Part shown: positions 4,839 to 8,492 of the stretch, piece by piece
Layout: every line of letters starts with the position of its first letter
Numbering within the stretch: position 1 is the first letter of the stretch
Origin: Gemmataceae bacterium
GTDB taxonomy: Bacteria > Planctomycetota > Planctomycetia > Gemmatales > Gemmataceae
DNA length: 8,492 nt
Assembly: GCA_947490035.1 (NCBI GenBank)
Contig: CANLGS010000126.1
Span: forward strand, 1 to 8,492
Reading direction: 5' to 3'
Notes under the pieces: model-generated
The model's input: the letters and a program-made list of their open reading frames with translations, nothing else
The model's database searches: none
What the model was told of the DNA's origin: nothing
Program-made: the position numbers and the translations under genes

Positions 4839-6912
4839 TCAGGATGCGCACGTCGGCGTCCGGGCCGACTGCGAACGATTCGAGCGTGTCCAGCACAGCA
4901 GGCGATACCTTGCCGATGGCGAGATAGCGCACCGCTTCGAGCCGGATGCCGCGCGCTAGCGGGTCGTCCGGCCGCGACTTCGCCACGCCCGCGATCACTT
5001 CCGTGGGCACGCCGACGCGACCCGCGGTGAACAGCAGGCTCTCGACCACCTCGCCGGCCTTCAGCAGCGGGTTGCCCTTCGGCTTGTGCCCGTCGTCGTC
5101 GTCATCGTCGTCATCGTCTTCGGAGGGCAGAGCCGCACCGGCCTTCGCGCGGCGCTCCTGCCACGTCGCCCACCACTTTGTCAGCGCCGCGCCCACGGAG
5201 GATTTCACGCTCGCGTCCGGGTCCGCGACGCGACCGAGCAACCGCGTCGCCAGGCGCACGGTGCCTTCGTCGGCGTGGCTCATCGACGCCACCGCTTCCT
5301 TCACCGGCAGGTTGGCCCGCGTGAGCAGTGCCGATTCGAGTTGCCCCTGAATTTGCGGTCCGCAGTTCGGGAACAACGCCATGATGCGAAGCGCGTCACC
5401 CTTCTTCACCACGGGATCCATCGCGCCCTTGTCCTCGCCGGTGTTATCGACGTAAGAACTCGCCTGCGGATGTTGGATCAGGTTGTAGTTCGGTTCGAGC
5501 GAGTCTTTGCCGAACAGCCGGCGGGCACTCGCGTAAGCCGCGAGTCCCACCCCAGAGTCGTTGGCCGTGCGAACCGTCTTCAGCAACAGGTCGCGCGTCG
5601 CGGGGTCGTCGTTGTAGCCGAGTTGCTCCGCGGCCGAGGCCTTCAGGCGGTTCACCCACCAGCCGTAACTCTTCGCGTTCATCTTCGCGCGAACGATGTC
5701 CCGCCCGCTCGGCGTGTCGAAGTAGCGCAGGCCGACGAGCGCGCGCTGTGCGAAGTCGCTCTGCCCCTTCGCGTGCTTATCGAGCAGCCGGAACACGGCG
5801 TCCGCTTGCGGCGACTTCTTCAAGTGCCCGATGGCTTCGGTCGCGGCCTGTTGGAGCGGGTTGCCGTCCTCGATGGCGGGCGAGAGCAGCTTATCGACCG
5901 ACCGCGGGTCGCCGAGTTCGCCGAGCGCCTGTACCGCGCGGACGCGGTGACTCGTGTCTTCGAGGTACTCAATACCAGACAGCAGAACCTGCAACCCCTC
6001 GGCGCGCCCGCCGCGGGCCAGACCTTCGGCCGCGTAGAACTGCGTGACCGGGTTCTTGTGCTTCGCGGCCTTCAGCAGCGGCTCGACCGGTGCGCCGCGC
6101 TTGCGGACACGCCAGCCGTAAGCCTGGATCGCGGCGTCGCGCAGATCGACGTCCGGGCTGATGACGAGCGTGGCGAACACCGCGTCCACGTCCCTACTCA
6201 GCGACCACCGCGCCGGTGCGAGTAGCGTCCCGACGATGTAATCCGTCTCCCCGACCGCGAACGACCGTTCGATGAGCCGCGAAAGGATCGCGTCGTTGCG
6301 CGGGTGGTGGTCCTTCAACCACGCGGCGCGGTCGTTCGGATTCTCGTCGTCCGAATCGGCGACGTACTGGTCGTGCCCGCTGACGGTGAGGATCGCGGCG
6401 TTGAGCTGGTCTTGCTTGCTCTTCCGTTTGTCGAGCAGCAGGAAGAAGCGATCTGCGGTCGCGGGGACGCGGAACTGGCCGGCCGCGTACAGCAGGCCAT
6501 CGACCGCGGCGGTCCCGGCCGGGTCGTTCTCGACGCGGTCGATGAACGCGTCGGCCGCGCGTGTGTCGCCCAGCCCCACCAGCGCCTCGATGATGGCGCT
6601 TTGCGACCGCGGGTCAGCGGTTTCGCGGAGGAACCGCGCGAGCGCGTCGAACGCGGCGGTGTCCTTCTTGCCGGCCAATTCAAAGGCAGCCTTCTCGCGC
6701 ACGCGGCGGTAGCGCGACTCCAGCGCGCCGCGCAGGAACTTCTGCGCGTCGGCGCTCGCCTCGTACTCCGACGCGAGCCATTCGACCGCTTGCAGGCGCA
6801 TCGGTTCGTGAACGGCGTCGAGTGCCTTCTTCGCGGTGGGAACCTTGCCCTGGCGGTCGCGCAGGAGCTTCGCCGCTTCGATCGCGAGATCGTCGGACCG
6901 CGCGAGCATCAC
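4606..6912 (-). CDS. HEAT-repeat protein, middle frame segment
   Basis: The genuine sequence spans the first to the second duplication, about 710 residues; the GTG at 6912 is not likely to be a natural start. It has repeated HEAT units (RRVREKAAFELAGKKD, DPRSQSAIIEALVGLGD, SHRVRAVQALGELGD, GNPLQQAATEAIGHLKK). A non-HEAT stretch around LFGKDSLEPNYNLIQHPQ and KKGDALRIMALFPNCGPQIQ may be a linker or capping region. An acidic run of nine Asp lies near residue 600, and more HEAT units follow (DPLARGIRLEAVRYLA, DADVRILSAELLARFD). After LAEKMLEDA the frame shifts and the remaining Arg-rich residues to the stop at 4606 are artefactual. Confidence 0.75.
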   Translation of the reverse strand: MMLARSDDLAIEAAKLLRDRQGKVPTAKKALDAVHEPMRLQAVEWLASEYEASADAQKFLRGALESRYRRVREKAAFELAGKKDTAAFDALARFLRETADPRSQSAIIEALVGLGDTRAADAFIDRVENDPAGTAAVDGLLYAAGQFRVPATADRFFLLLDKRKSKQDQLNAAILTVSGHDQYVADSDDENPNDRAAWLKDHHPRNDAILSRLIERSFAVGETDYIVGTLLAPARWSLSRDVDAVFATLVISPDVDLRDAAIQAYGWRVRKRGAPVEPLLKAAKHKNPVTQFYAAEGLARGGRAEGLQVLLSGIEYLEDTSHRVRAVQALGELGDPRSVDKLLSPAIEDGNPLQQAATEAIGHLKKSPQADAVFRLLDKHAKGQSDFAQRALVGLRYFDTPSGRDIVRAKMNAKSYGWWVNRLKASAAEQLGYNDDPATRDLLLKTVRTANDSGVGLAAYASARRLFGKDSLEPNYNLIQHPQASSYVDNTGEDKGAMDPVVKKGDALRIMALFPNCGPQIQGQLESALLTRANLPVKEAVASMSHADEGTVRLATRLLGRVADPDASVKSSVGAALTKWWATWQERRAKAGAALPSEDDDDDDDDDGHKPKGNPLLKAGEVVESLLFTAGRVGVPTEVIAGVAKSRPDDPLARGIRLEAVRYLAIGKVSPAVLDTLESFAVGPDADVRILSAELLARFDPKRAAKLAEKMLEDALRPPRLQPTRDCEGRFCRERDQRRREPALATGHAAGVRGREGREHARGGGEGS
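4767..4786. repeat. Perfect 10-bp tandem duplication causing frameshift 2 in the HEAT gene
   Basis: GAGCATCTTC twice, directly adjacent (GAAGATGCTC on the coding strand). One copy gives LAEKMLSDRPGF in frame; two copies shift the frame. The unit is unrelated in sequence to the one at 6931 but identical in length. Confidence 0.9.
5092..5118 (-). repeat. GAC/GAT triplet run encoding nine Asp
   Basis: Nine consecutive Asp codons (mixed GAC and GAT) after Pro-Ser-Glu in the HEAT protein. This makes an acidic, probably disordered linker between helical repeats. Triplet units preserve the frame if the run changes length. Confidence 0.8.
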
Positions 6913-8491
6913 GCGTTCGAGGACCGCTTCGCCCTTCTTCGCCCTTCTTCGCGCTCGTGCCGTCGGTGAGGAGTTCCAAGCCCTTCACGCCGAGGTCGGT
7001 GAACCCGGCTTCGAGCGCCTCCGCGCCCGGTTGCGCCTTATCCATGCCGAGCGCTTGCAGGTGCTCGAACGCCTGCGTGCGAACCCCCTGGTTCGGGTCG
7101 CCCATCGCCTGCGCCAGCACCGGTTGCGCGGAGCGGCTGTAGATCGCGTCCTTCGACGCGATGGCGAAGATGCGCGACAGCGCGGTTTGGCGCACCTTGC
7201 CGATCGGCTGACCGCCGCCGCTTGCGCCCTGTTCGCGCACCAGACCGACGTATCCGCCGAACGCGAGTTCGCGGAGTTGCGCGGGCGTGATCTTCGACTT
7301 CACCGGCACGCCGGCCTTCGTCGCGGCCTCGCGCGCGGCCTTGATCTCCGGCGCGAAGCGCGCTGCGTGAACGCCCCACGCCGCGTTCCACTCCGCCTGT
7401 TCCTTGATCTCGAACAGTTCGAGCAAGAACGCGGTCTTGGCCTTCAACTGCGGTTCGGCGAACGCGAGCAGATTGGCGAGATCGTCCACCACTTCGGGCG
7501 CGACCTTCCACGGCGTGTCCTCGCCGCGGTCGTTCACTTCCTTGATGACGAACTCGCGGAACGCGGCGTGATCGCCGAACGCTTCGAGCGCCTGCGCGCC
7601 CGTGAGCCGGAATCGCGCGCCGCGCGCGGACACACATTCGATGCACTTCTCCGGTTGCCCGTCGGTGTCCTTAAACTCAAGGAGAAGCGTGGCGAGCAGC
7701 GCGCGGTCGCGGAGGTTCTCTTCCGGGCTGTCGAGGTACACGGTGCCCTGCACGCCGGCCGCCGCGCCGAGCGACACGGTCGCGGTGAACTGCTCCGCCG
7801 GGGTGACGATGCGACTGCCTTCCGCAGAGCGAATGAGCGGCACGACGGTCGCATCACCGAGGTACGCGAGGCCGCGCGCGGCGCGGTACTTCACTTCCGG
7901 GTCGGCGTTCTGAAGTGCGGCGCGAAGCGCGGACATCGTATCGGCCTTCGCGACCCAGACGAGCGCGTGCGCCGCGGCCTTGCGGAGCCTCGCGTGCGGG
8001 CTGTCGAGCAGCGGCACGACGGTGCCCAACGCGCGCGGGTCACCAAGTTCGCCCAGGCCGTAGAGCGCGAGTGCGGCCACGTCGAGCCAGTCCGCGACGC
8101 GCTCCTTCAACTGCGGTTCCGGCGCGCTCGCGAGGTCCGTGAGCACCGTGAAGGTACTCGCGTCGCCGTGCTTCGCGAGCGCAGCTGCGGCGCGAACGCG
8201 GATGTCGGGGCGGTCGCTCTGCATCGCCGCGTTGAGCGGCGCCTTCGCGTCGTCGTCCACCAGCGCGTTGACCGCGAGCAGGCGCACGTCCTTGTCCGCG
8301 TCGCCGATGACCTTCAGCAGAACCTGTTGCGCAGCCTTCGAGTGCTTCTTGATTAACCCTTCGACCGCGAGCTTGCGTGTGTCGGGGAACCGCGACTTGA
8401 GTGCCGTTTCGAGGACCGCGATTTCCTTGTTCTTCTTGGTCGCGAACTCGAACGCCTCTTTGCGAAGTCCCGGGTCGGCGTCGTTGAAGAA
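6680..8491 (-). CDS. HEAT-repeat protein, N-terminal frame segment (open at right edge)
   Basis: The frame is open to the window end; the GTG at 8287 is internal, since upstream codons continue HEAT sequence (LRKEAFEFATKK, DTRKLAVEGLIKKH). The genuine sequence runs to about 6941, roughly 515 residues with about eight clear HEAT units in the first 210 or so. A more divergent helical part follows, containing AEWNAAWGVHAARFAPEI and LAFGGYVGLVREQG. After the first 10-bp duplication the frame shifts, and about 87 Arg/Pro-rich residues follow before the stop at 6680. That tail is an out-of-frame artefact. Confidence 0.75.
   Translation of the reverse strand, partial: FFNDADPGLRKEAFEFATKKNKEIAVLETALKSRFPDTRKLAVEGLIKKHSKAAQQVLLKVIGDADKDVRLLAVNALVDDDAKAPLNAAMQSDRPDIRVRAAAALAKHGDASTFTVLTDLASAPEPQLKERVADWLDVAALALYGLGELGDPRALGTVVPLLDSPHARLRKAAAHALVWVAKADTMSALRAALQNADPEVKYRAARGLAYLGDATVVPLIRSAEGSRIVTPAEQFTATVSLGAAAGVQGTVYLDSPEENLRDRALLATLLLEFKDTDGQPEKCIECVSARGARFRLTGAQALEAFGDHAAFREFVIKEVNDRGEDTPWKVAPEVVDDLANLLAFAEPQLKAKTAFLLELFEIKEQAEWNAAWGVHAARFAPEIKAAREAATKAGVPVKSKITPAQLRELAFGGYVGLVREQGASGGGQPIGKVRQTALSRIFAIASKDAIYSRSAQPVLAQAMGDPNQGVRTQAFEHLQALGMDKAQPGAEALEAGFTDLGVKGLELLTDGTSAKKGEEGRSGPRTRDARAVRRSRDRSGEAPARPPGQGSHREEGTRRRSRTDAPASGRMARVGVRGERRRAEVPARRAGVALPPRAREGCL
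6931..6950. repeat. Perfect 10-bp tandem duplication causing frameshift 1 in the HEAT gene
   Basis: GCCCTTCTTC twice, directly adjacent (GAAGAAGGGC on the coding strand). One copy gives GTSAKKGEAVLERV in frame; two copies shift the frame. Nearby bases (GCTTC before, GCG after) extend a partial third match. Confidence 0.9.
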
Positions 8492-8492
8492 C

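Larger units (their letters stand above)
4341..8491 (-). pseudogene. Giant HEAT/ARM-repeat protein (type XIII retron partner), two frameshifts, start beyond the right edge
   Basis: Three consecutive minus-strand frames together encode one protein made of tandem alpha-helical HEAT (ARM-like) repeats. Dropping one copy of each of two 10-bp tandem duplications (6931-6950 and 4767-4786) gives one continuous frame of 1376 residues that is still open at the right edge. The repaired joins read naturally: TDGTSAKKGEAVLERVMLAR and AAKLAEKMLSDRPGFNRLV. Repeats follow the pattern of two helices with D-P-x-V/L-R-x-x-A-A at the turn (for example DADKDVRLLAVNAL, ADPEVKYRAARGLAYLGD, GDPRSVDKLL). Such solenoids bind proteins. 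In type XIII retrons, as I recall them, an ARM-repeat protein partners a SWIM protein and the RT; its biochemical role is unknown to me. As it stands translation would stop at 6680, leaving only the N-terminal part. Sequencing error is possible, but 10-bp duplications are not a usual error type. Confidence 0.85.

Noticed and set aside
5092..5118. Asp-codon triplet run as a contingency locus
   Set aside because: Units are triplets, so length change would not alter the frame; it is best read as an acidic linker.
5086..6225. Plus-strand ORFs (379 aa, and 506 aa at 6836-8356) opposite the HEAT gene
   Set aside because: Arg-rich shadow translations; the HEAT periodicity is on the minus strand.

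Overview
The window is GC-rich, densely coding DNA. It looks like a planctomycete of the Gemmata type: high GC, a short MnmE/TrmE-like GTPase, a WGR-domain protein, and an intergenic repeat of the 'cagagaacgcagagaccgcgg' kind that I associate from memory with Gemmata-like genomes. This assignment is an inference and was not checked by a search.

Layout from left to right. (1) At 3-863 (+) is the 3' part of an MnmE/TrmE-family GTPase that enters from the left edge. (2) At 824-2290 (-), convergent with it and overlapping its tail by 40 bp, is a retron-type reverse transcriptase closely resembling the Myxococcus Mx162 retron RT. It carries the retron signatures NAxxH and VTG. It is split inside its catalytic YADD motif by a 131-bp element with perfect 16-bp terminal inverted repeats, flanked by a near-perfect 10-bp direct repeat. 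(3) At 2311-2416, between the RT and its upstream neighbour, is a strong inverted repeat sitting where a retron msr-msd RNA would be expected. (4) At 2429-4294 (-) is an intact 621-aa protein with a winged-helix-like region, a SWIM zinc finger and a C-terminal WGR-like domain. (5) From the right edge down to 4341 (-) is a giant HEAT/ARM-repeat protein of at least 1376 residues after repair. It is broken into three frames by two separate perfect 10-bp tandem duplications.

Genes 2, 4 and 5 run in the same direction in the order HEAT/ARM, SWIM, RT. This set matches my memory of the type XIII retron class (ARM-repeat protein + winged-helix SWIM protein + Mx162-like RT), a predicted anti-phage tripartite system. 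The notable point is its state. The RT and the ARM gene carry three lesions, each involving a duplication of exactly 10 bp, while the SWIM gene between them is intact. Either the retron is decaying (or switched off), or the lesions record insertion and excision of a small mobile element that duplicates 10 bp of target. Removing one repeat copy (together with the element in the RT) restores the expected frame and protein sequence at every lesion.

There is no stretch over 300 bases without coding sequence. The many antisense ORFs are high-GC shadows of these genes.
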